Below, one piece after another: positions 35,703 to 44,514 of a DNA stretch of 64,000 nt. Position 1 is the stretch's first letter, and every line of letters begins with the position of its first letter. The DNA comes from Clostridia bacterium (lineage in GTDB: Bacteria > Bacillota > Clostridia > Christensenellales > UBA1242), in contig CAAGAO010000025.1 of the NCBI GenBank assembly GCA_900767835.1, positions 30,483 through 94,482 of the forward strand, given 5' to 3'. Below the pieces are notes generated by a model, which was given only the letters and a program-made list of their open reading frames with translations, was not told the DNA's origin and ran no database searches. A program made the position numbers and the translations under genes.

Positions 35703-36870
35703 ACCAGTAACAGTTACTCAACTTAGCACATATTTAAAACAGATTTTTGATGCTGAAGAATTATTACATAATATTAGTGTTGTTGGCGAAATCTCAGGTT
35801 TATCAAATGTTAGGGGTACTGCGTATTTTACATTAAAAGATGAAAGCAGTGCCCTTTCTTGTGTCTGCTTTTTGGCTAATGACTTTCAAGATTTTAAAAA
35901 TGGTGACAGTGTTGTTGTTATAGGTTCTCCAAAATATTACATAAAAGGTGGAAAACTTAATTTTAATGTTGCAAAAATTGAACATTATGGTGAAAATGTT
36001 TTGTATCAAAAGTTTTTAGAATTGAAAGCAAAATTAGAATTAAAAGGTTATTTTGATGAATCGCATAAGATAGCAATACCCAACAATATAAAAAGGATAG
36101 GTGTCGTTTCAAGTGAGGGTGGTGCTGTTATACAAGATATTATCAATGTTAGGACGAGGAGAAACCCTAACATTGATATAGTTCTGTATCCCGTTAAAGT
36201 CCAAGGAGAAAATGCTGAAAACGAAATTGCTAGGGGAATTAAAATCTTAGATAATTATAATGTTGATGTGATAGTTGTTGCGCGTGGTGGTGGAAGTATG
36301 GAAGATTTACAGCCATTCAATACTGAAATTGTCGCACAAGCGACATATGATTGTAAGAAATTTATTATGTCCGCAGTTGGGCATGAAACCGACTATACTA
36401 TAATAGATTTTTGTAGTGATATGAGAGCACCAACTCCGAGTGCTGCCGCAGAATTGCTTTGTGAAAATTTACAAGATAAAAAGTATAAAGTTTATAATTT
36501 AATTGAAGATTTGTTAGTGACATATTCTAGATATGAAGTTGGTCAAAAACAATTAATAATGAATAATATTAAGTCGTTACAAAAAGAATACAACTATGTT
36601 GAACAAGATTCAAAGAATCAATTTAACAACAATTTGGTTATATTTAAAAAATTATTAAATGAGTACTATGAGAAAAAAGAGATTGAGTTGAACCATAATC
36701 AAAAACTATTGTATAAACTTAATCCTAAAGAAATTTTAAAATTAGGTTATGCTAGTTTAAAATTAGAGAATGAATATATTATATCTAAAAAACAAGTAAA
36801 AAAAGACGACAAGGTTATTATTGGTTTAAAAGATGGAAATATTTACGCAAAAGTATTGGAGGTTGAATAA
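35692..36870 (+). CDS. xseA: Exonuclease VII large subunit
   Basis: XseA is the catalytic subunit of the ssDNA exonuclease. An N-terminal OB fold (ISVVGEISGLSNVRGTAYFTLKD) is followed by the catalytic core with VVSSEGGAVIQDI, VVARGGGSMEDL and GHETDYTIIDF, then a coiled coil. The 392 aa are complete. It overlaps nusB by 11 bases. Confidence 0.96.
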   Translation: MPSKPVTVTQLSTYLKQIFDAEELLHNISVVGEISGLSNVRGTAYFTLKDESSALSCVCFLANDFQDFKNGDSVVVIGSPKYYIKGGKLNFNVAKIEHYGENVLYQKFLELKAKLELKGYFDESHKIAIPNNIKRIGVVSSEGGAVIQDIINVRTRRNPNIDIVLYPVKVQGENAENEIARGIKILDNYNVDVIVVARGGGSMEDLQPFNTEIVAQATYDCKKFIMSAVGHETDYTIIDFCSDMRAPTPSAAAELLCENLQDKKYKVYNLIEDLLVTYSRYEVGQKQLIMNNIKSLQKEYNYVEQDSKNQFNNNLVIFKKLLNEYYEKKEIELNHNQKLLYKLNPKEILKLGYASLKLENEYIISKKQVKKDDKVIIGLKDGNIYAKVLEVE

Positions 36871-36872
36871 AA

Positions 36873-37082
36873 ATGGATTACGAACAGAAAATGAAAGAAT
36901 TGGAAAGTATTATACAAAAACTTGAAAGTGGAGATGTTAAGTTTGACGAGGCTACAAAGTTGTTTGAGACTGGTGCTAATATTTGTAAAGAGTTATCCAA
37001 AACATTTGATGATGCAAAAGGGAAAGTTACAGTCTTGCGTGAAGAGTTGATGGGAATTTTAAAAGAGGAAGAGTTAAATTAA
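36873..37082 (+). CDS. xseB: Exonuclease VII small subunit
   Basis: This 69-aa two-helix protein reads MKELESIIQKLESGDVKFDEATKLFETG, the standard XseB pattern. It lies two bases after xseA. ispA, the frequent next gene, is absent. Confidence 0.95.
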   Translation: MDYEQKMKELESIIQKLESGDVKFDEATKLFETGANICKELSKTFDDAKGKVTVLREELMGILKEEELN

Positions 37083-37094
37083 GAGGATATAAGT

Positions 37095-38516
37095 ATGAAA
37101 AATAAAAGTATAACAAGTAGAGATGAAGATTTTGCACAATGGTATACTGACGTTGTTAAGTCAGCAAAATTAGCCGATTACAGTAGTGTAAAAGGTTGTG
37201 TTGTATTTGAGCCAAATGGTTATTCACTTTGGGAAAAAATGAAAGAAGTGCTTGATAAAAAATTTAAAGAAACTGGGCACGAAAATGTGTATATGCCTGT
37301 ATTAATTCCAGAATCACTATTAAAGAAAGAAGGTGAACTTATTGAAGGTTTTGCCCCTGAGTGTGCTTGGGTAACAAAAGGTGGTAGCGGAGACTTAGAA
37401 GAAAATTTGGCGTTTAGACCAACGTCAGAGACTTTGTTTTCAGATTACTATTCAAAAAAAGTTAAATCTTATAGAGATTTGCCAAAATTATATAATCAAT
37501 GGGCAAATGTTATAAGGTGGGAAAAAGAAACTAGACCATTTTTAAGAACTAGGGAATTTTTATGGCAAGAAGGTCATACTATACATGAGACCGAAAAAGA
37601 AGCTATTGAAGAAACATTGAGAATGTTAAATGTGTATAAAGATTTCTTTGTAAATTATTTAGCAATACCTGTAATATGTGGTAAAAAGACTGAAAAAGAA
37701 AAATTTGCTGGGGCTGAAAGCACATACACCATTGAGGCATTAATGTATAATGGTGTCGCTCTGCAAAGTGCTACAAGTCATTATTTCGGGCAAAAGTTTG
37801 CAAAAGCTTATGATATTAAATTTTTAAGCAGAGAAGAAAAGTGGGAGTATGTTTACCAAACATCATGGGGTGCAACAACTAGAATGATAGGTGCATTAAT
37901 TATGGTTCATAGTGATGATAAAGGTTTGGTTTTACCACCAAAAATTGCTCCAAAACAAGTTGCAATAATTCCTATAGGTAAAGATGATTGTGTAAATACT
38001 ATTGCTGAAAATTATAAAGAGATATTAAATAAATCTGGAATAACTGCATATGTTGATAAAACAGAAAAATCACCTGGCTTTAAATTTGCCGAAGCAGAGG
38101 TTAATGGTGTGCCAGTGAGATTAGAGGTTGGTGTGCGCGATTTAGATGCTGGAATGATAACGCTTGTGCGTCGTGATACTGGCGATAAAATTCAAGTATC
38201 AAAAGATTGTGATTTGGTTGATGTTGTTAATGTTTTGATGGATAAAATTCAAAATAACCTATTAGAAAAAGCGACCAAAAGGAGAGATGAGTTAACATTT
38301 GAATGTAAAAACTTAGATGAAGTAATTGAACAAATCAATAAACAACCAGGTTTTATTAAGGCTGAGTGGTGTGGCTGTCAAGAATGTGAGTTAAAAATGA
38401 AAGAATATCGAGGAATAAAATCTAGATGCATTATTGATGATAATGTACAAAATGGTAAATGTGTTGTTTGTGGCAAACCTTCGAAATTTAATGTTATGTG
38501 GGGTATCCAATATTAA
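37095..38516 (+). CDS. proS: Prolyl-tRNA synthetase, archaeal/eukaryotic-like type
   Basis: This class II synthetase of 473 aa starts with ITSRDEDFAQWYTDVVKSAKLADY and contains RPTSETLFSDYYS and RTREFLWQEGHT. The C-terminal zinc-binding domain has CGCQEC and CVVCG, and the protein ends in the conserved tyrosine of this type (WGIQY). It lacks the YbaK-like insertion of E. coli-type ProS. It follows xseB by 12 bases. Confidence 0.96.
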   Translation: MKNKSITSRDEDFAQWYTDVVKSAKLADYSSVKGCVVFEPNGYSLWEKMKEVLDKKFKETGHENVYMPVLIPESLLKKEGELIEGFAPECAWVTKGGSGDLEENLAFRPTSETLFSDYYSKKVKSYRDLPKLYNQWANVIRWEKETRPFLRTREFLWQEGHTIHETEKEAIEETLRMLNVYKDFFVNYLAIPVICGKKTEKEKFAGAESTYTIEALMYNGVALQSATSHYFGQKFAKAYDIKFLSREEKWEYVYQTSWGATTRMIGALIMVHSDDKGLVLPPKIAPKQVAIIPIGKDDCVNTIAENYKEILNKSGITAYVDKTEKSPGFKFAEAEVNGVPVRLEVGVRDLDAGMITLVRRDTGDKIQVSKDCDLVDVVNVLMDKIQNNLLEKATKRRDELTFECKNLDEVIEQINKQPGFIKAEWCGCQECELKMKEYRGIKSRCIIDDNVQNGKCVVCGKPSKFNVMWGIQY

Positions 38517-38598
38517 TAGCACATATTGTATATACAATTACACTATATGTGCTAAATATTGTGGTGTTATGTGTTTTATTTTTCAATGTTTAAACTAC

Positions 38599-38627
38599 TT
38601 GATTTAATTTATATTTTATGATATAAT
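38599..38627 (+). promoter_or_regulatory. Promoter of the OLE RNA gene
   Basis: TTGATT (38599-38604), a 17-bp spacer, and TATAAT (38622-38627) with extended TGA. The predicted start is near 38634, the 5' base of the terminal helix. Confidence 0.85.
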
Positions 38628-38633
38628 AAAAAA

Positions 38634-39243
38634 GAAGGTGCAGTATCCTAGTCATCAAAGTTATACTGGAAGGTGATTTATAAAGCATCGACGGGCATAT
38701 CTGTGAAGTTCTTTGTGTTTGCTTTGGTTGCCCAAACTGGGGCAGATGCTGAGAGTTAAGATTTTTGGGCGGGTTATAATGGCATATAGTCTTTACCCCA
38801 TTAATCGTGGAGACCTATTTTGGTGAAAACAATTGTTTTTACTATTTAGGCGTGAACCTGCATATGACAAACATTGTGTGCAGTGTAGCCTGCCTTGAGT
38901 GAATGTTTGGGAATATAGCGATTAAAACATACTTAAATTTTAAGCGCTTAATATAAGTATTGTTGTGTTATTGAAACAGCATTTGCAAAATTGGCTAAGG
39001 TGTAATGATGGTGTTTGGGAAAACCTCTAGGCTGTTGATATAAAATATATGTCAGGCATATTAAGGATTATAGTGCGCTCTTAGTGGCGATTCGGTGAAA
39101 GGTTTGTAGTTAAAAGGAAACTGCTTTTTTGGTGACAAAAAGTCTTATAAATGGGAAATCCAACCGAACCTATGTCGCAAGGTTTACTTAGTATACCGCC
39201 TTCTTAATTTGCAATTTCAAAGTCATTTTTATAATGGCTTTTT
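38634..39243 (+). ncRNA. ole: OLE RNA (ornate, large, extremophilic)
   Basis: This is a gene-free, strongly structured stretch with its own promoter. The 5' bases AAGAAGG (38632-38638) pair with CCTTCTT (39199-39205), continuing GTAT/ATAC. Many local hairpins occur, and a terminator (AAAGTCATT/AATGGCTTT, 39219-39241) with a T-run ends it, giving about 610 nt. OLE RNA is known to be about 610 nt, to lie in the nusB-xseA-xseB-ispA...argR-recN-spoIVB neighbourhood, and to be followed by the membrane-protein gene oapA. All of these hold here (proS replaces ispA). The class call rests on size, synteny and partner, not on a covariance-model match. Confidence 0.83.
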
Positions 39244-39293
39244 AATATATATAGATTAGATTATTTTTGTAAGAAATTCAAAAGGGTTTATTG

Positions 39294-39893
39294 ATGGAAG
39301 AGGTACCGAAACGGAATAATAAAAAAATAAAAAAACAAAGTATAAATTTGTGGCCTTTAAAAATATTGATTTTAGCGGTGGCATTATCTTTGTGTTTTAG
39401 TCTTTTGTCTGAATATGTAATGGGGGCAACTGGGGTTTTTGTTGCAATTATAGTAATAATTGTGTTTGTTTCACTTGCTATAATTACTGATATGATTGGT
39501 GTGGCTGTAACTGCTTGTTCAAAAGAGCCATTTATTGCTATGTGTTCTAAGAAGGTGAGGGGTGCTAAAGAAGGTTTGATGTTGATAAGAAATGCTGACA
39601 AGGTTGCATCTTTATGTAATGATGTTATTGGTGATGTTTGCGGGATATTGAGTGGTGCTGCTGGTGCAAGTATTGTTGCAAGAATAACTGTTGATTTTCA
39701 AAATGCAAATTTGTCAATACTTGTTGCTTCTTTGATAACTGCTTTTATTGCTGGTGTTACTATATTTGGTAAGGCGTTGGGAAAACGCACTGCTATTGAT
39801 AATTGCAATTCGGTTGTGCTTAAAGTGGGGAAGTTCTTAAGTTTGTTTACGAAACAAAATAAAACTAAAAAGAGTAAAGATAAGAAAAACTAA
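39294..39893 (+). CDS. oapA: OLE-associated membrane protein OapA
   Basis: This 199-aa integral membrane protein has about four hydrophobic helices and a lysine-rich tail. OapA binds OLE RNA and anchors it to the membrane. The family's D-x3-D motif is seen as DVIGD (about residues 110-114), next to the conserved TDMIGVAVTA and CSKEPFIAMCSKK segments. ATG 39294 is preferred over TTG 39291 (AAAAGGG is seven bases upstream). It lies directly after the OLE RNA terminator and likely shares leaky read-through. Confidence 0.85.
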   Translation: MEEVPKRNNKKIKKQSINLWPLKILILAVALSLCFSLLSEYVMGATGVFVAIIVIIVFVSLAIITDMIGVAVTACSKEPFIAMCSKKVRGAKEGLMLIRNADKVASLCNDVIGDVCGILSGAAGASIVARITVDFQNANLSILVASLITAFIAGVTIFGKALGKRTAIDNCNSVVLKVGKFLSLFTKQNKTKKSKDKKN

Positions 39894-40225
39894 GAGAACT
39901 GGTGTGTAAATATTAAATACTGGATAAACCATAACTGCTTTTTGATTGGCTTTATATAAATGGTGTGGGGTAGAGTATAATTCTCTTCCTATTTTTTTAA
40001 TGTTATGAAAAGTTGTTATACAAATAATGTTTGTAGTGTTTTGTGTTAATAATAAGTTTGAACCATGTTTTGTTGTTGGGTTATGGTTAATTTTTATTTG
40101 TCGTTAGTTTGTTTTGTTGTTGTTTTTGTAAACAGTTGTGTTTTTTTTGTAATGTATAATGCGTTAATAAATATTAATTATGTTTTTATAAAAATACGGT
40201 TAAGTAAATTTTAATAAAAAATGCT
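39894..40225. other. Gene-free stretch after oapA
   Basis: No open frame with a ribosome binding site was found. A weak hairpin GGTAGAG/CTCTTCC with a T-run near 39970-40000 may terminate oapA. The stretch 40020-40200 is rich in T and G with many TTGTTTT-like runs and shows no clear structure. Confidence 0.4.
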
Positions 40226-40262
40226 TGCATAAATATACATAAAATGCTTGCATAATTATAAA
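40226..40262 (+). promoter_or_regulatory. Tandem ARG boxes upstream of argR
   Basis: TGCATAAATATACA (40226-40239) matches 12 of 14 positions of the ARG box TGAATwwwwATTCA, and TGCATAATTATAAA (40249-40262) matches 11. They lie on the same 15-nt direct repeat AAAATGCTTGCATAA, 23 bp apart. The second box overlaps the -35 of the argR promoter, fitting autorepression by ArgR-arginine. Confidence 0.7.
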
Positions 40263-40276
40263 TTGTATTGTATAAT
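40248..40276 (+). promoter_or_regulatory. argR promoter
   Basis: TTGCAT (40248-40253), a 17-bp spacer, and TATAAT (40271-40276). The second ARG box covers its -35. Confidence 0.75.
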
Positions 40277-40324
40277 AATCAAAAATGAATGAATAAACAT
40301 AAATTTATATTTATGCATAAAGTG

Positions 40325-40355
40325 CCTCAATGCTTTTAAAATAAAGGCATTGAGG
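40325..40355 (+). promoter_or_regulatory. 14-bp hairpin in the argR leader
   Basis: CCTCAATGCTTTTA pairs with TAAAGGCATTGAGG (one wobble) around an AAA loop, ending nine bases before the ribosome binding site AAGGAGG. No T-run follows. It could control translation or stabilise the mRNA. Confidence 0.6.
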
Positions 40356-40375
40356 GGAGTTATAAGGAGGCAAAT

Positions 40376-40828
40376 TTGGCACGCTCATTAAGACAGTCTA
40401 AAATTTTAGAAATTATTTCAACAAAGGAAGTTGAAACCCAGGACGATTTAGTTGCTCAATTAAAAGCAGCCAATTTTGATATAACTCAAGCAACTATTTC
40501 TAGGGACATTAAAGAATTAGGACTTATAAAAGTATTAGGAAGTGAAGGTCGTTACAAGTATGCTCTTGTTGAATCTGGCGAGCAAGGTGTAAGCAATAAG
40601 AATGTTAACTTATTTAAGATGTGTGTAATTTCTGTTAAAGCAATTCAAAATGTATGCATTATCAGAACAGTTAAGCAATTTGCTATGGGGGTATGTTCAT
40701 TAATTGATAAGTTGAATCTTATTGATGTGTTAGGCTCGTCTTGTGGTGATGATTCTGTAGCTGTTTATTTCCCAGATAGTATCAAAGCAAACAATGCAAT
40801 GAATACAATAGTTGAAATTTTAGGATAG
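40376..40828 (+). CDS. argR: Arginine repressor ArgR
   Basis: This 150-aa transcription factor has an N-terminal winged helix (ITQATISRDIKELGLIKV) and a C-terminal hexamerisation and arginine-binding domain (GSSCGDDSVAVYF). It starts at TTG 40376 with AAGGAGG five bases upstream. It regulates arginine metabolism and probably itself. In OLE-bearing genomes argR-recN-spoIVB lies downstream of OLE, as here. Confidence 0.95.
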   Translation: MARSLRQSKILEIISTKEVETQDDLVAQLKAANFDITQATISRDIKELGLIKVLGSEGRYKYALVESGEQGVSNKNVNLFKMCVISVKAIQNVCIIRTVKQFAMGVCSLIDKLNLIDVLGSSCGDDSVAVYFPDSIKANNAMNTIVEILG

Positions 40829-40836
40829 ATATAAAA

Positions 40837-42522
40837 ATGTTACAAAGTTTAATAATTAAAAATTTTGCACTTATTGCAAATCAAACAATTGATTTTAAAG
40901 ATGGTTTTAATGTTCTAGTTGGTGAAACTGGTGCGGGGAAAAGCCTTATTTTAGATGCTTTAGGTTTTGTTCTAGGTGACAAGGCAAATAAACTTAATAT
41001 AAGAAATGGCGAAAATAAAATGTTCGTTCAGGCTGTTTTTAGTGATGTGTCAAAAGATGTCGCTTTGGCATTAAGTGAGTATGGGGTTGATGTTACTGAT
41101 GATAATTTAATTTTTTCTCGTACATACACAATCGATGGTAAAAACGATTGTAGGATAAATGGTGTTGTTGTTACAACGAATATTGTTAAGTCGATTTCAT
41201 CATTATTTGTTGATGTATATGCTCAGAATGAAAATGTTGAGTTGTTAAAAATTAAAAATCACTTAACAATTTTGGATAATTATTCTTCAGAAGATACTTT
41301 GCCTTTAAAAAAAGATATCTCTACTTGTTTAACTAAATTAAATTATATTAAAGATTCTATGCAAAAAATAGGTGGGGATAGACAGAATAGGGAACGCGAA
41401 CTTGAACTTTTAAATTATCAAATAAAAGATATAGAAGATGCAAATCTTGTTGTTGGAGAAGATGATGAGATTAAGGAAAAGATAAATCTTTTAAATAATT
41501 ATGAAAAAATTTTTGATGCATTAAAAAATGCTAATATTGAATTGGATAATGTCGACTTGGGTTTATATAATGCAAAAACTGTATTAGAATCGGCAGTGAT
41601 TTATGATTCTTCTTTACAAGAACTTTTGTCTAGAGTTGACTCTGCAAAAATAGAATTAAAAGATGTAAATGATTCTCTGTCTGATAAGTTGTCGTCTTTG
41701 GAGTTTGATGAGGGGGAACTTGAAAAACTTGATGCAAGGCTAGAAACTATAAAAAGATTAAAAAAGAAGTATGGTGCAACTATTGAGGATGTGTTGTCTT
41801 ATTTAGATAAAATCAAAATAGATTATGATAATTTACTTTTTGGTGAAGAAAAATTACTGAAACTAAGTAAAGAGTATGAATCTATAAAAAATGATTTATA
41901 TATTAAATGTGAAGAACTTTCAAAAGTTAGGAAGTCGTGTGCTTTGAAGGTTGAAGAAAAAGTAATGCGAGAGTTAAAACTTTTAGGTTTTAAAAATGCA
42001 CGATTCAAAATTAATTTTGCGAATTTTCCGAGTGTAGATAATGCTACATTTACAGCAAACGGTCTTGACAGTGTTGAATTTTTATTATCGGCTAATGCTG
42101 GGCAAGATTTGAAAAGTTTATCAAAAACAATTTCAGGTGGTGAAATGAGTAGGTTTATGTTAGCATTGAAAAATGTTTTTGCTGACTCATTTAATACATC
42201 TGTGTTGATTTTTGATGAAGTGGATACTGGTATCAGTGGCGAAATTGGACAAAGGGTTGCAGAGCGTTTGGCTATTCTTTCTAAAAAATATCAATTAATT
42301 TGCATAACACATTTATGTCAAGTTACAGCGATGGCTGATAACTATATATATGTGAAAAAAGAAGTACTAAACGGTCAAACATTTACAGTTGTCTCTTATT
42401 TGTGTGGTGAAGATTTGATAAAATATATAGCAGTTGTTTCTGGTGCTGAGCCTACTGATGTTGTATTAAGGTTTGCGACAGAGTTGAAATGTAAAGCGGA
42501 AGAATTTAAGAAAACTGTTTAG
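40837..42522 (+). CDS. recN: DNA repair protein RecN
   Basis: This SMC-like protein of double-strand-break repair has 561 aa: Walker A GETGAGKS near the N-terminus, central coiled coils, signature TISGGEMSRFMLALK, and Walker B LIFDEVDTGISG. The gene follows argR by eight bases. Confidence 0.96.
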   Translation: MLQSLIIKNFALIANQTIDFKDGFNVLVGETGAGKSLILDALGFVLGDKANKLNIRNGENKMFVQAVFSDVSKDVALALSEYGVDVTDDNLIFSRTYTIDGKNDCRINGVVVTTNIVKSISSLFVDVYAQNENVELLKIKNHLTILDNYSSEDTLPLKKDISTCLTKLNYIKDSMQKIGGDRQNRERELELLNYQIKDIEDANLVVGEDDEIKEKINLLNNYEKIFDALKNANIELDNVDLGLYNAKTVLESAVIYDSSLQELLSRVDSAKIELKDVNDSLSDKLSSLEFDEGELEKLDARLETIKRLKKKYGATIEDVLSYLDKIKIDYDNLLFGEEKLLKLSKEYESIKNDLYIKCEELSKVRKSCALKVEEKVMRELKLLGFKNARFKINFANFPSVDNATFTANGLDSVEFLLSANAGQDLKSLSKTISGGEMSRFMLALKNVFADSFNTSVLIFDEVDTGISGEIGQRVAERLAILSKKYQLICITHLCQVTAMADNYIYVKKEVLNGQTFTVVSYLCGEDLIKYIAVVSGAEPTDVVLRFATELKCKAEEFKKTV

Positions 42523-42542
42523 AATATTTTAATAAATATTGC

Positions 42543-42585
42543 AAAGACTAAAATTAATCTTATTGACTAATTTTGGTCTTTTTTT
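42543..42585 (+). terminator. Rho-independent terminator after recN
   Basis: AAAGACTAAAATTA pairs with TAATTTTGGTCTTT and is followed by TTTT. It sits immediately before the spoIVB ribosome binding site. Confidence 0.75.
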
Positions 42586-42594
42586 AGGTGGTTT

Positions 42595-43800
42595 ATGGTT
42601 AAAAAAATTTGTACGAAATTTATTGGTGTAATATTTGCTGTTGTGTTTGTTTTGTTGTGTGTTAACATAAATTTTGTTGCTATATTAGATTTACCGAACA
42701 GTATACATATGACATTAAGTGATTTAAATGAGATTAATAAAGAGTCGACTTTTGGGGCATATGCATCAGCTCAGTTAAATGAAAATATTTTTACTGTAGG
42801 TGGGGAAAGAAAGCATAATACTAGTTTGCTTGTTAAATTGTTTGGTTTTATTCCAATTAAAAAAGTTGATGTTGTAATTGAAGATTCTAGAGAAGTATTT
42901 TTGGGTGGTATTCCTTTAGGATTTTCTATTAATACAAAAGGGTTGATTGTTGTTGGTGATAATTGTAATTCAAATAACAAAACCAAGTCGCCGTTCCGTA
43001 CTGGGGACATTATAACAAAAATTAATGGTGTGCCTGTAAGTACTCCAAAAGACATAGCAGAGATTTTGACAGATGCTAAAAATGAACCATTAACGGTTGT
43101 GTTTAATAGAAATGATGAGGAAAAGGAAATGGTTATTTTTTCTCATTATGATGAAGGTGCTAATGATTATAAACTTGGATTATGGGTGCGTAATGATGCT
43201 CAGGGTGTTGGAACATTGACCTTTGTTACAAAAGATGGTAAATTTGGTGCTCTTGGACATAATATATGTGATTATGAGACTGGTGTGGAGATTCCTGTTA
43301 AAGATGGTGGGATATATTTATGTAATTTAGTTGGTATAAATAAGGCACATAAGGGGCAAACTGGAGAATTAAGATGCCTGTTTTCTCAAACTAAAAAAGC
43401 ATATGGTGATATATTAAAAAATTCTAAATGTGGTGTGTTTGGTGAAACTGATTCTATGTCAGAATTAATTGATGAGAATATTTATGCTCAAGTTGGGAAT
43501 AGAATGTTAGTTAAATTGGGTAAGGCAAGCTTGATTAGCTCTGTGAGCGGTATTAGGGAAGAGTATGATATTGAAATAATAAAGGCAAAATTTCAACCAG
43601 AATCAAGTGATAAAAGTTTTGTTTTTAGGGTTATAGATAAAAGGTTGATTGGTCTTACTGGAGGTATAGTACAAGGAATGAGTGGTTCTCCAATATTGCA
43701 AAATGGTAAAATTATTGGTGCTGTAACTCATGTGTTTTTAAATGATGCAACAAAAGGATATGGTGTTTATATTGACTGGATGATGGAGAATATTGTGTAA
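42595..43800 (+). CDS. spoIVB: SpoIVB peptidase
   Basis: SpoIVB is a forespore-secreted serine peptidase that triggers sigma-K processing. The 401 aa comprise an N-terminal signal anchor (residues 7-28), a PDZ domain (about 100-180, with RTGDIITKINGVPV) and the S55 catalytic domain, with the histidine in FGALGHNICD and the serine in GMSGSPILQNG. The ribosome binding site AGGTGG is placed right after the recN terminator. Confidence 0.94.
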   Translation: MVKKICTKFIGVIFAVVFVLLCVNINFVAILDLPNSIHMTLSDLNEINKESTFGAYASAQLNENIFTVGGERKHNTSLLVKLFGFIPIKKVDVVIEDSREVFLGGIPLGFSINTKGLIVVGDNCNSNNKTKSPFRTGDIITKINGVPVSTPKDIAEILTDAKNEPLTVVFNRNDEEKEMVIFSHYDEGANDYKLGLWVRNDAQGVGTLTFVTKDGKFGALGHNICDYETGVEIPVKDGGIYLCNLVGINKAHKGQTGELRCLFSQTKKAYGDILKNSKCGVFGETDSMSELIDENIYAQVGNRMLVKLGKASLISSVSGIREEYDIEIIKAKFQPESSDKSFVFRVIDKRLIGLTGGIVQGMSGSPILQNGKIIGAVTHVFLNDATKGYGVYIDWMMENIV

Positions 43801-43837
43801 TGAAATAAATTGTTAAATTGTAACATATATTATTTGT

Positions 43838-44452
43838 ATGAAAAACTATAATAGTCAAGCAAAGTGGATTACCTTTAAGTATTCAGTTATTGAATTTTTG
43901 CGTAAATACAAGTTTTGGTTTATATTTTTGGGAAGTTTAATTTTGATTGCAATGCTTACTGGTGTTTTTACTTCGATAAAATTATTTAATTTAGATAATG
44001 ATATAGATTTTACCGAATATAGTATAAAAACAATGATGGGTGGAGAGATTTACTCTTTTGGCTATTTTTTACTTAGGTTGGTGTCTTGTTTAATAGTTGT
44101 TGGATTGTTGTTATTGTTTGCAATGAATAAGTTTATGTACTTTTTAGGTGTATCATTGCTTGTTTATAGGGCATATTTAATTACATTAAATTGTACATTT
44201 ATTATAATAAAGTGTGGCGTTGGTGGGATATTAAATGTGTTTTTAATTCTTTTACCATGTCAGTTGTTGTTTTTGTCTATACTGACGATTCTATTTATAT
44301 TATTTATTGGAGTGTTTAAACAAAAGAAAATTGGTGGTTGCGGAGAGTATAATAATCTAATTTTATGGTTGCTTATATTGTTGTTGGTTATTGATATTGT
44401 TGAAATACTACTTTTGATAGTGTTTAAGTCAACAACTATATTAATTATTTGA
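43838..44452 (+). CDS. SpoIIM-like integral membrane protein
   Basis: This 204-aa protein has about five hydrophobic helices and no catalytic motif. SpoIIM is part of the engulfment complex (DMP). Topology and length fit SpoIIM, and in Bacillus spoIIM lies near pupG and dacF, the next two genes here. No Shine-Dalgarno is visible; a TATTAT at 43828-43833 lies just before ATG. Sequence similarity alone is weak, so the call leans on context. Confidence 0.6.
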   Translation: MKNYNSQAKWITFKYSVIEFLRKYKFWFIFLGSLILIAMLTGVFTSIKLFNLDNDIDFTEYSIKTMMGGEIYSFGYFLLRLVSCLIVVGLLLLFAMNKFMYFLGVSLLVYRAYLITLNCTFIIIKCGVGGILNVFLILLPCQLLFLSILTILFILFIGVFKQKKIGGCGEYNNLILWLLILLLVIDIVEILLLIVFKSTTILII

Positions 44453-44514
44453 CAAAATATATTAAATTTGTAATAATTTGAATATAATTTGATAATTTTG
44501 TTGGAGGTAAAATT

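Noticed and set aside
38680..38720. TCGACGGGC resembling the tmRNA 5' region
   Set aside because: No tRNA-like 3' end with T-loop and CCA exists in the following 600 bases and no tag reading frame was found; OLE RNA fits better.
38634..39210. RNase P RNA as an alternative identity
   Set aside because: The conserved GAGGAAAGTCC and ACAGAAA elements are not present.
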